Positions 1-5,730 of a stretch of DNA of 5,730 nt are shown here, in pieces. How positions within the stretch are numbered: the first letter of the stretch is position 1; every line of letters starts with the position of its first letter. The notes under the pieces were generated by a model. The model was not told the origin of the DNA. It worked only from the letters and a program-made list of their open reading frames with translations, and ran no database searches. The DNA is from Halomonas sp. (GTDB lineage Bacteria > Pseudomonadota > Gammaproteobacteria > Pseudomonadales > Halomonadaceae): positions 1 through 5,730 of the forward strand of contig SKHS01000136.1 in assembly GCA_007116835.1 (NCBI GenBank), given 5' to 3'. Made by a program: the position numbers and the translations under genes.

Positions 1-1560
1 CAAGCGGATCTTCGGAAGCTCTACGAATCCGGTCGTGGCTCGGTCAAACTGCGTGCCCGCTACATCCGCGAAGAAGCCAATATTGTTATCACCGCCGTGC
101 CCTATCAGGTCAGCGGTGCCAAAGTGTTAGAGCAAATCGCCGCGCAAATGCAGGCCAAAAAGCTGCCGATGGTTGCTGACTTGCGCGATGAGTCCACCCA
201 CGAAGAGCCAACTCGCTTAGTGATTGAGCCGCGCTCAAATCGCGTTGATGTTGAATCGCTAATGGCGCACCTGTTTGCCACCACGGATCTGGAAAAGAAC
301 GTGCGGGTAAACATGAACGTGATCGGCCTAGATGGCCGTCCCCGTGTGATGCCACTAGCCGATATGCTGAGTGAATGGCTGCGTTTTCGACGTGCCACGG
401 TACGCCGCCGTTTAGAGCACCGCTTAGGCAAGGTCGAAGACCGTCTGCACATTTTAGAAGGGCTGCTAACGGCTTACCTCAACCTCGACGAAGTGATCAG
501 GATTATCCGTGAAGAGGATGAGCCAAAGTCGGCGCTGATTGCTGCTTTTGGGCTTTCTGAGCGCCAAGCTGAAGCAATTCTAGAGCTTCGCTTGCGCCAC
601 CTTGCCAAGCTAGAAGAGATGAAAATCCGTGGTGAGCAGGATGAGCTTGAGAAAGAGCGTAAGTCGCTACAAGGGCTGCTTGGCAGTGACGCCAAGCTGA
701 CCACACTGATTGAAAAAGAGATCCGTGCGGCGGGCAAAGAGCATGGTGATGCGCGTCGTTCGCCACTGGTCGAGCGTGAAGAGTCCAAGGCTCTCTCTGA
801 AGTTGAGCTGCTAGGCGCCGACCCGATTACCGTGGTGCTCTCTGATAAAGGCTGGATTCGTGCAGCAAAAGGCCACGATATTGACCCTGAAGGGCTTTCT
901 TACAAAGCAGGCGACAGCTTCCAGCTAGCGGCGCGCGGTAAAACTAATCAACCCTTAGTGCTATTGGATGACACCGGCCGCGCCTACACCCTAGCGGCGC
1001 ATAATTTGCCCAGCGCCCGAGGCCAAGGTGAGCCCGTCACTGGGCGGGTCAATGTGGCGGCAGGTGCACGAATGGCGGGATTAATGCTGGCACCGCCCAC
1101 CAAACGGTTTGTATTGGCCAGCGACGGCGGCTATGGGTTTGTGGCTCAGCTTGGCGCTTTGACAGGTAAAAATAAAGCGGGTAAAGCGGTACTCAGCGTA
1201 CCGAAAGGCTGCAGCGTGATGGCACCTGTGGAAGTGCCGGAAGGTGAAGGCCTGTGGGTAGCATCGGTGTCCAACGAAGGTAGATTGCTGCTGTTTCCGT
1301 TAGACCAGCTACCTGAAATGGCTAAAGGGAAAGGCAACAAAATGCTCGATATCCCTGGCCCGCGCGCGGCCCGACGGGAAGAGTTTGTGCGCGATATTGC
1401 CATTGTGGCAGACAATAGTGAGCTTATTATTCACGCCGGTAAGCGTAAGCTAACCCTGAAAGCCGACGATCTCGCGTATTATCGCGGTGAGCGTGGCAGG
1501 CGAGGTAGCAAACTGCCGCGCGGTTTCCAAAAAGTTGACCGATTAGAAGCAGGGGAGTAA
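1..1560 (+). CDS. parC: DNA topoisomerase IV subunit A, C-terminal part (5' end outside window)
   Basis: ParC is the breakage-reunion subunit of topoisomerase IV. It works with ParE to unlink replicated chromosomes and relax supercoils. Frame 1 is open from base 1 to a TAA at 1558-1560, giving 519 visible residues. By recall of E. coli ParC (752 aa), roughly the first 230-240 residues lie outside, including the active-site Tyr and the quinolone-resistance region. Visible in order: a GRGSVK motif (visible residues 11-16); the tower and long coiled arms, with EWLRFRRATVRRRLEHRL near 125-142 and AILELRLRHLAKLEEMKIRG near 192-211; then the C-terminal beta-pinwheel DNA-wrapping domain from about residue 265, with KGHDIDPEGLSYKAGDSF, LPSARGQGEP and a terminal GERGRRG. 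These segments match E. coli ParC almost motif for motif, and GyrA lacks several of them, so I prefer ParC. A GTG at 97 is only an internal Val codon, not the start. No frameshift is seen. serB follows after 3 bases. Confidence 0.96.
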   Translation, partial: QADLRKLYESGRGSVKLRARYIREEANIVITAVPYQVSGAKVLEQIAAQMQAKKLPMVADLRDESTHEEPTRLVIEPRSNRVDVESLMAHLFATTDLEKNVRVNMNVIGLDGRPRVMPLADMLSEWLRFRRATVRRRLEHRLGKVEDRLHILEGLLTAYLNLDEVIRIIREEDEPKSALIAAFGLSERQAEAILELRLRHLAKLEEMKIRGEQDELEKERKSLQGLLGSDAKLTTLIEKEIRAAGKEHGDARRSPLVEREESKALSEVELLGADPITVVLSDKGWIRAAKGHDIDPEGLSYKAGDSFQLAARGKTNQPLVLLDDTGRAYTLAAHNLPSARGQGEPVTGRVNVAAGARMAGLMLAPPTKRFVLASDGGYGFVAQLGALTGKNKAGKAVLSVPKGCSVMAPVEVPEGEGLWVASVSNEGRLLLFPLDQLPEMAKGKGNKMLDIPGPRAARREEFVRDIAIVADNSELIIHAGKRKLTLKADDLAYYRGERGRRGSKLPRGFQKVDRLEAGE

Positions 1561-1563
1561 TTG

Positions 1564-2493
1564 ATGGCACGCGGTGATGTCCTTTTAACCGTATTAGCGC
1601 CGCGTATCACCGCGGACGCTCAACAGCAGGTAGCTGAGTTGGCCAAGCAGTTTGGCCTGAGAGCAGGCGAGACTCGGTGCCTGGCAGACGCGTCGCTGCC
1701 CGGCAATCACTACGACTGCATCGAGCAGCGCTTCACAGCAAGCGCGTTCGATATGCCAGCGTTGCGAACAGCCGCCTTAACGTTGGGTGAAGCCCTGGGT
1801 GTGGACATTGTGATCCAAGAGGATAACCGTGATCTCGCACTGCCTCGTTTAGTCTGCTTCGATATGGACTCCACCCTGATCAAAGCTGAGGTGATTGATG
1901 AGCTGGCCCGACGCCACGGTGTCGGTGATGAAGTGGCTGAAGTGACCGAGCGCGCTATGCGCGGCGAGCTGGACTTCAAAGCGAGCTTCCGTGAGCGTAT
2001 GAGCAAGCTGGCAGGGTTGGATGAGTCGGTGCTGGAAGCCATCGCCGCCGAACTACCGCTGATGGATGGCGTTGAGCGGCTAATGGCGAACTTAAAGCAT
2101 TTTGGCTATCGCACCGTGATTTTGTCTGGGGGCTTTACCTATTTCGCTCACCATTTGCAGGATAAGCTTGGTTTCGATGAGGTCCATGCCAACGAGCTGA
2201 TCATCGAACATGGCAAAGTGACCGGTGAGGTACACGAACCGATCGTCGATGCCCAGCGTAAAGCCGACCTGTTAGAGCAGGTTGCATTGCGGGAAGGTTT
2301 TACGTTAGCCCAAACCATTGCTGTTGGTGATGGTGCCAACGACCTGAAAATGCTGGAAAAAGCAGGATTGGGTATCGCGTTTCGAGCGAAGCCTGTGGTG
2401 CGCGCTCAGGCACGGCAAGCGATTTCCACCTCGGGGATTGATGGTGTGCTTTACGTGATGGGCTATCGCGACGCAGATTTAATTGACGGATGA
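1564..2493 (+). CDS. serB: Phosphoserine phosphatase SerB
   Basis: SerB is a cytoplasmic Mg2+-dependent HAD-superfamily enzyme that hydrolyses O-phospho-L-serine to L-serine and phosphate, the last step of the phosphorylated serine pathway. The product is 309 aa, close to the usual length for the long proteobacterial form. An N-terminal ACT-like region (about 1-90) precedes the catalytic domain. HAD motif I is FDMDSTL, with nucleophile D100 and acid/base D102. The cap follows, with RAMRGELDFKASFRERM near 130-146. Motif II is SGGFT (S188), the motif III lysine lies in AQRKADLL (K233), and motif IV is GDGANDLKML (D256 and D260). The start is taken as ATG 1564 because AGGGGAG (1551-1557) sits 6 bases before it. 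A TTG at 1561 is in frame but only 3 bases from that site, so it is unlikely. The ribosome site lies inside the end of parC and the gap is 3 bases, which suggests co-transcription and perhaps translational coupling with parC. Confidence 0.96.
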   Translation: MARGDVLLTVLAPRITADAQQQVAELAKQFGLRAGETRCLADASLPGNHYDCIEQRFTASAFDMPALRTAALTLGEALGVDIVIQEDNRDLALPRLVCFDMDSTLIKAEVIDELARRHGVGDEVAEVTERAMRGELDFKASFRERMSKLAGLDESVLEAIAAELPLMDGVERLMANLKHFGYRTVILSGGFTYFAHHLQDKLGFDEVHANELIIEHGKVTGEVHEPIVDAQRKADLLEQVALREGFTLAQTIAVGDGANDLKMLEKAGLGIAFRAKPVVRAQARQAISTSGIDGVLYVMGYRDADLIDG

Positions 2494-2505
2494 TTGGCCG
2501 GTAGG

Positions 2506-2530
2506 GCAGGCGGTGCCAAGCACCGCCTGC
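2506..2530. terminator. Strong hairpin between convergent serB and lipoprotein gene, probable bidirectional terminator
   Basis: A perfect 11-bp inverted repeat (GCAGGCGGTGC / GCACCGCCTGC) encloses a 3-base CAA loop. A further GTA/TAC pair (2501-2503 / 2531-2533) can pair across a 2-base bulge. It fills the 41-base gap between two convergent genes, where a shared terminator is expected. Neither side has a real T-run (TACGTTATTCC on plus, CTACCGGCCAATC on minus), so classical intrinsic termination is not assured. It may instead act as a 3'-end stabiliser or work with Rho. Confidence 0.55.
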
Positions 2531-2534
2531 TACG

Positions 2535-3371
2535 TTATTCCTCAGCTATGTAGGGTGTGACACCGGCATACTCGTTGCGTAAAGCTTCTAGCCTGATCGT
2601 TTCATTCTCGGTGAGTGGCGGTGAGCTCCACAGCGGCTTGCCTTGGGCGTCTTTTACTCCTCGTAGTGATATGGTCAGCGTTGTGTCGCTGGGAATTCGA
2701 TCATTTCCCCAGGGGCCAAATCGGTTAGGTGCAAGGCTCCACTGCGCGCGTTCCCCCGGCGCTAAGCCGCCAGCGATAACGTAGTAGAACGTTTCATCAA
2801 CCCATGCAGTTTCACGGCCTGGGCTTTTCAGCACGCCGTGCAGCAGAAGCTCTGAAATTTCCCGGTCTGAGCCATTTGCCACTTGAAGGTCGATGACTGG
2901 CTCAAAGGCTCCATAAGGACTGGTGCTGATGTAGTAGTTGGCATTTTCGATTTGAACCTGGGCCAGCTGCTGCTGATCGTAGGTGGCCTTCGCTTGCTTC
3001 TTCTCTAAACGACTTAGCGTGCGCATTGCCTGCTCGCGCTCTCTGGCACGGCGTTCGCGCAGCATTGTATCGGCACGCTCGATAATTTCATCGCCCGTTA
3101 GCCCGTGCATATACGCATTGGCTGACTCGGCGATTTCCGCAGCATTCATACGCTGAACGTTGAGTAAATTGATGCCACTAAACGATGACATGGCAATAAT
3201 AGTGAGTGCCTGGTCGAACTCATCACGCTTGTAGGTGGGGAGTGATTCGCGCACCTTCTCTACAGATACAACGGCGGCTGGCATTGAACTCGTGTCAATT
3301 TTGGGGTCTGAGCAACCCGCACTCACCAGCAGAGTGAGTAATAGTGCCGACCACTTCAGCAGGCTCCACAT
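2535..3371 (-). CDS. Putative outer-membrane lipoprotein of unknown function
   Basis: I do not recognise a function for this 278-aa protein. It has a short lipoprotein signal peptide: a Lys at position 6, a hydrophobic stretch (about 7-16) and a lipobox-like VSAGC with the lipidated Cys at 20. The -3 residue is Ser rather than the usual Leu. Ser follows the Cys, which does not signal inner-membrane retention, so the protein probably faces the periplasm from the outer membrane. Mature part: a segment at 21-65 starting CSDPKIDTSS and containing VEKVRESLP, which resembles small lipoproteins I recall as DUF6694 (unverified); a charged, probably helical or coiled stretch at about 95-143 rich in Arg, Glu and Gln; and a C-terminal region at about 155-260 that looks beta-rich (FEPVIDLQVANGSDREISEL, GGLAPGERAQWSL), like an Ig-fold or FxLYD-type domain. 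The start is ATG at 3371, with GAGGT (minus strand, 3378-3382) 6 bases upstream. It is transcribed away from the channel gene. Confidence 0.85.
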   Translation of the reverse strand: MWSLLKWSALLLTLLVSAGCSDPKIDTSSMPAAVVSVEKVRESLPTYKRDEFDQALTIIAMSSFSGINLLNVQRMNAAEIAESANAYMHGLTGDEIIERADTMLRERRAREREQAMRTLSRLEKKQAKATYDQQQLAQVQIENANYYISTSPYGAFEPVIDLQVANGSDREISELLLHGVLKSPGRETAWVDETFYYVIAGGLAPGERAQWSLAPNRFGPWGNDRIPSDTTLTISLRGVKDAQGKPLWSSPPLTENETIRLEALRNEYAGVTPYIAEE

Positions 3372-3398
3372 ATATTTACCTCAGAACAGGCTAACAAA

Positions 3399-3417
3399 CC
3401 GGCAAGGAGCTTACCGG
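3399..3417 (-). promoter_or_regulatory. Hairpin in the probable 5' leader of the lipoprotein gene
   Basis: Read on the minus strand, CCGGTAAG and CTTGCCGG flank a 3-base CTC loop. They make an 8-bp stem in RNA if one U-G wobble is allowed; on the plus strand the same position is a C/A mismatch, so the structure favours minus-strand RNA. It is followed by TTTGTT, a short U-rich run, and lies about 28 bases before the lipoprotein start. It could be a weak attenuator or an mRNA-stabilising leader stem. No leader peptide or known riboswitch core is visible, and I could not pick a convincing sigma-70 promoter for this gene. Confidence 0.3.
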
Positions 3418-3483
3418 AAAGTGTCATTTACCACTAGCAAGCAAGTCGAAAACCTGAATTTAACCAAACGGCGGTGGCGCATG

Positions 3484-3509
3484 TTGATGGGCCAATATTT
3501 TGGTATAAA
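3484..3509 (+). promoter_or_regulatory. Probable extended -10 promoter of the channel gene (and perhaps leuA)
   Basis: TGGTATAAA at 3501-3509 is a good extended -10 element: TGn followed by TATAAA, five of six matches to TATAAT. A TTGATG at 3484-3489 resembles a -35, but the spacer would be only 14 bases, so the promoter probably relies on the extended -10. The predicted start is near 3516, giving a leader of about 30 bases before the channel ATG. A small dyad, CCAA-TATT-TTGG (3492-3503), abuts the -10 and could be a regulator site, though it is short enough to be chance. Confidence 0.45.
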
Positions 3510-3537
3510 GTGTGCCGATTAACCACCTAGAGATCCC

Positions 3538-3552
3538 ATGATAAATGAGTGA
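3538..3552 (+). other. Possible four-codon leader ORF overlapping the channel start
   Basis: ATG at 3538 opens a 4-codon frame (Met-Ile-Asn-Glu) ending in a TGA at 3550-3552. It runs through the channel start codon at 3545 in another frame. A weak AGAG (3529-3532) is 5 bases before this ATG but 12 bases before the channel ATG, so ribosomes might load here first and reinitiate. This is very short and may be coincidence. Confidence 0.15.
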
Positions 3553-4420
3553 ACCATTCAATACCTGGCAGGCTCGCTTCGAAAAGCTGCGCAGCAACAA
3601 GATCTTTGAGTCAGTGGTCATCGCCATTATTGTTGTCTCGGCATTAATGATTGGTGCGCGAACCTACGACGAAGTTAGCCAGTTCGAACAGTGGCTTATC
3701 TATCTTGATGTGGCGGTAACGGTGTTCTTTTTGGTGGAGCTGTTGATTCGCATGGCAGCCGAGCGAAATTTGATCAGCTTTTTTAAGAAAGGCTGGAACG
3801 TTTTCGACTTTCTGATCGTTACCGCGAGCTTGATCCCGATGGATGACTCAGAGATGGTGCTGCTGGCGCGTTTGCTGAGAATTTTTAGGGTACTGCGTCT
3901 GGTGTCGATGATTCCTGAGCTACGCCTTTTGCTGGTGGCATTGGTCAAGTCGATTCCGCGCATGGGCTATGTGGCGCTGCTGATGTTCATCATTTTCTAT
4001 ATTTACGCCGCAGTGGGAAGTTTTATTTTCCACGACGTGGATGAGCAGCTATGGGGGAACATTGCCCTTGCCATGCTAACGCTGTTTCAGGTGGCCACGT
4101 TTGAGAGCTGGGCCACCGCCGTGCTGTATCCCACTATGGAGCACTTTCCCTACGCATGGATCTATTTTCTCACCTTTATTTTCCTCAATGCTTTTATCTT
4201 TCTTAATATGATGATCGGGATTGTGCTGGATGTGATGCAAAAAGAGAGCGCATTAATTGACTTAGAGAGTGGCGAGGGAGAGGCTGCTGAGATGCAGGGG
4301 CTGCGTTCCGATGTCAGAGAGCTGCGCAATCAACTCGACCGTATGGAAGCTGCCCTGGCTCAAAGCGGTTCCTTGCCACCGGTGAGCGACCAGCCCGCCG
4401 ATACCCCTAAAACAGACTAA
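3545..4420 (+). CDS. Bacterial voltage-gated sodium channel (NaChBac/NavAb family)
   Basis: A 291-aa, six-segment subunit expected to form a homotetrameric inner-membrane Na+ channel; in this family such channels have been linked to motility, pH and salt responses. Segments: S1 about 20-38; S2 about 50-69 (D55, F62, E65); S3 about 84-98 (D88 in FDFLIV); S4 with R109, R112, R115 and R118 at every third residue; S4-S5 linker and S5 about 125-162; pore helix and filter TLFQVATFESWAT, with filter residues 185-191 (E187, S188, W189); S6 about 203-230 (N221). An acidic neck (about 238-249) leads to a coiled coil at 250-271 with M250, L253, V257, L260, L264, M267 and L271 in heptad spacing, as in other BacNav tetramers. 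MEHFPYAW and the S2-S4 region align closely with NavAb from memory. The Glu-Ser-Trp filter supports Na+ over Ca2+ selectivity. ATG 3545 is secure because an in-frame TAA (3542-3544) precedes it; the ribosome site is weak. leuA follows 16 bases after the stop. Confidence 0.93.
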   Translation: MSEPFNTWQARFEKLRSNKIFESVVIAIIVVSALMIGARTYDEVSQFEQWLIYLDVAVTVFFLVELLIRMAAERNLISFFKKGWNVFDFLIVTASLIPMDDSEMVLLARLLRIFRVLRLVSMIPELRLLLVALVKSIPRMGYVALLMFIIFYIYAAVGSFIFHDVDEQLWGNIALAMLTLFQVATFESWATAVLYPTMEHFPYAWIYFLTFIFLNAFIFLNMMIGIVLDVMQKESALIDLESGEGEAAEMQGLRSDVRELRNQLDRMEAALAQSGSLPPVSDQPADTPKTD

Positions 4421-4436
4421 TCAAAGGAACGCCGCC

Positions 4437-5730
4437 ATGATGCTGTCCGACCCCTCTAAAAAATACCGTCCTTTCGTGGCCGTTGACCTGCCCGATCGCC
4501 AGTGGCCTAGCCAGCGTATCGAAACGCCACCCATTTGGTGCAGCGTTGACCTGCGTGATGGCAACCAGTCGTTAATTGACCCGATGGATCAAGAGCGTAA
4601 ACAGCGCTTGTTTGATCTGTTGCTGAAGACGGGGTTTAAAGAGATTGAGGTTGGTTTTCCATCAGCGTCGCAAACCGACTTTGACTTTGTCCGTGCGTTG
4701 ATAGAGCAGGATAAAATCCCAGATGATGTGACGATTCAGGTGCTGACTCAGGCACGTCCACACTTGATTGAGCGTACTTTTGAAGCACTTGAAGGCGCTA
4801 AAAACGCTATTGTCCACGTCTATAACGCCACCGATCCGATGTTTCGTCGCGTCGTGTTTAACGTGGATAAAACGGAGTGTGTTCAGATCGCGGTGGATGC
4901 CACAGCACAAATCCGCGATTTGATGGCCGCCAACCCAAACACTAACTGGACCTTTCAGTACTCGCCGGAGCTGTTTACCACCACCGAAATGGACTTTGCG
5001 GTAGAGATTGTCGAAGCGGTGATGGACACGTTTGGGCCGAGCGTTGATAACCGGATGATCGTTAATTTACCGGCCACCGTCGAAGTCGCCACACCGAATA
5101 ACTACGCCGACCAAATTGAGTGGTTCTGCCGCCATGTTAAAAAACGCGACACGTTAATTGTCAGTGTTCATCCCCATAATGATAGGGGAACAGGCGTTGC
5201 GGCAGCAGAGCTAACGCTGATGGCCGGGGCTGATCGGGTCGAAGGCACGCTGTTTGGTAACGGCGAGCGTACTGGCAACGTGGATATCGTCACGCTGGCC
5301 ATGAACATGTACACCCAAGGTGTTCACCCAAACCTCGACTTTTCTAACATCACGCCGGTCATGCGCGAGGTGGAGTACTGTAACCAGTTACCCGTTCATC
5401 CACGCCACCCTTACGTGGGCGATTTAGTATTTACCGCGTTCTCTGGCTCGCACCAGGATGCCATCAAAAAAGGCATGGCAGACCGTCGCGCCCATCCTGA
5501 AGCGCTTTGGGATGTGCCATACCTGCCGATCGACCCGCTGGATGTGGGGCGCAGTTATGAAGCGGTGATTCGCGTTAACAGCCAGTCAGGCAAAGGCGGT
5601 ATTTCCTATCTGCTGGAACAAGAGCACGGCATTGAGCTACCGCGCAGGCTCTCTATCGAGTTTAGCCAAGTGGTACAGGAAGTGGCCGACCGCACTGGGC
5701 GTGAAATTACCTCGCAGATGATCTATCAAG
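4437..5730 (+). CDS. leuA: 2-isopropylmalate synthase, type 2 (3' end outside window)
   Basis: LeuA condenses acetyl-CoA with 2-ketoisovalerate to give 2-isopropylmalate, the committed step of leucine biosynthesis, in the cytoplasm. The frame is open to the window end with 431 residues visible. The long form is about 550-560 aa, so the leucine-binding regulatory domain is mostly missing. Its start (SKKYRPF, DLPDRQWPSQRIETPPIW) is typical of the long type found in pseudomonads and actinobacteria rather than E. coli LeuA. TIM-barrel motifs: DLRDGNQ (R40, D41 metal ligand), EVGFPSAS from E71, HPHNDRG (H245 and H247 metal ligands) and GNGERTGN (E277, N281). Subdomain motifs are FSGSHQDAIKKG (H339) and VPYLPIDPLDVGRSYEA (Y362), which by recall match catalytic or regulatory His379 and Tyr410 of the Mycobacterium enzyme. 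Two ATGs abut; 4437 is preferred because AGGA (4425-4428) lies 8 bases before it, against 11 for 4440. No terminator, leucine leader peptide or attenuator is visible in the 16-base gap from the channel gene. Confidence 0.96.
   Translation, partial: MMLSDPSKKYRPFVAVDLPDRQWPSQRIETPPIWCSVDLRDGNQSLIDPMDQERKQRLFDLLLKTGFKEIEVGFPSASQTDFDFVRALIEQDKIPDDVTIQVLTQARPHLIERTFEALEGAKNAIVHVYNATDPMFRRVVFNVDKTECVQIAVDATAQIRDLMAANPNTNWTFQYSPELFTTTEMDFAVEIVEAVMDTFGPSVDNRMIVNLPATVEVATPNNYADQIEWFCRHVKKRDTLIVSVHPHNDRGTGVAAAELTLMAGADRVEGTLFGNGERTGNVDIVTLAMNMYTQGVHPNLDFSNITPVMREVEYCNQLPVHPRHPYVGDLVFTAFSGSHQDAIKKGMADRRAHPEALWDVPYLPIDPLDVGRSYEAVIRVNSQSGKGGISYLLEQEHGIELPRRLSIEFSQVVQEVADRTGREITSQMIYQ

Noticed and set aside
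105..788. Several minus-strand open frames of 80-115 codons inside parC.
   Set aside because: They are Ser/Arg-rich antisense shadows of a strongly conserved parC frame, with no ribosome sites or recognisable domains.
1561..1563. TTG as the serB start, immediately after the parC stop.
   Set aside because: The AGGGGAG site is only 3 bases away from TTG but 6 from ATG 1564, and ATG is the stronger start codon.
1710..2339. Minus-strand open frames inside serB.
   Set aside because: They are antisense shadows of the HAD catalytic domain, low in complexity and without start signals.
3421..3480. A sigma-70 promoter for the lipoprotein gene on the minus strand (candidates TTAAAT and TAAATG).
   Set aside because: No -10 candidate has a credible -35 at 16-18 bases, so I cannot place one with confidence.
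3421..3522. A 33-codon plus-strand frame starting at GTG 3421, with AAGGAG (3404-3409) upstream, inside the divergent intergenic region.
   Set aside because: The spacing of 11 bases is long, the start is GTG, the composition is unremarkable, and the frame runs across the promoter of the channel gene. It also continues as an open frame back through the lipoprotein gene to 3235, so it looks like a chance reading frame.
4662..4910. An 82-codon minus-strand frame inside leuA.
   Set aside because: It is fully antisense to conserved LeuA barrel sequence and has no supporting signals.
1..5730. The possibility of a defence, mobile or otherwise new multi-gene system in the window.
   Set aside because: All plus-strand genes belong to known families (ParC, SerB, BacNav, LeuA) and no nuclease, toxin, integrase, repeat array or transposon end is visible; only the single lipoprotein is of unknown function.

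Overview
The window looks like chromosomal core DNA from a moderately GC-rich gammaproteobacterium. ParC reads very close to the enterobacterial/pseudomonad form, the LeuA is the long 'type 2' form, and a bacterial voltage-gated sodium channel is present. Together with the base composition (slightly above half GC by eye), these fit a halophilic or marine lineage such as Halomonas/Vreelandella. That placement is an inference from protein style and gene content, not a search result. I see no sign of a phage, plasmid, insertion sequence, CRISPR array or RNA gene.

Layout, left to right: (1) positions 1-1560, plus strand, the C-terminal two thirds of parC (topoisomerase IV subunit A), cut by the window start; (2) 1564-2493, plus strand, serB (phosphoserine phosphatase), 3 bases after the parC stop and probably co-transcribed with it; (3) a strong 11-bp hairpin at 2506-2530 in the 41-base gap between convergent genes; (4) 2535-3371, minus strand, a lipoprotein of unknown function; (5) a 173-base divergent intergenic region (3372-3544) holding a leader hairpin for the lipoprotein and a probable extended -10 promoter for the next gene; (6) 3545-4420, plus strand, a one-domain voltage-gated sodium channel of the NaChBac/NavAb type; (7) 4437-5730, plus strand, leuA (2-isopropylmalate synthase), cut by the window end, 16 bases after the channel gene.

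The genes do not form one obvious pathway. parC acts in chromosome decatenation, serB ends serine biosynthesis and leuA starts leucine biosynthesis. The two less ordinary genes are the channel and the lipoprotein, which are divergently transcribed from a shared intergenic region. The channel is the most interesting item. Its selectivity filter and S4 arginines are intact, but the filter has a Phe where the reference channels have Leu. In addition, an acidic residue at the outer end of S1 in NavAb is replaced by Arg. I found no convincing new multi-gene system in this window.
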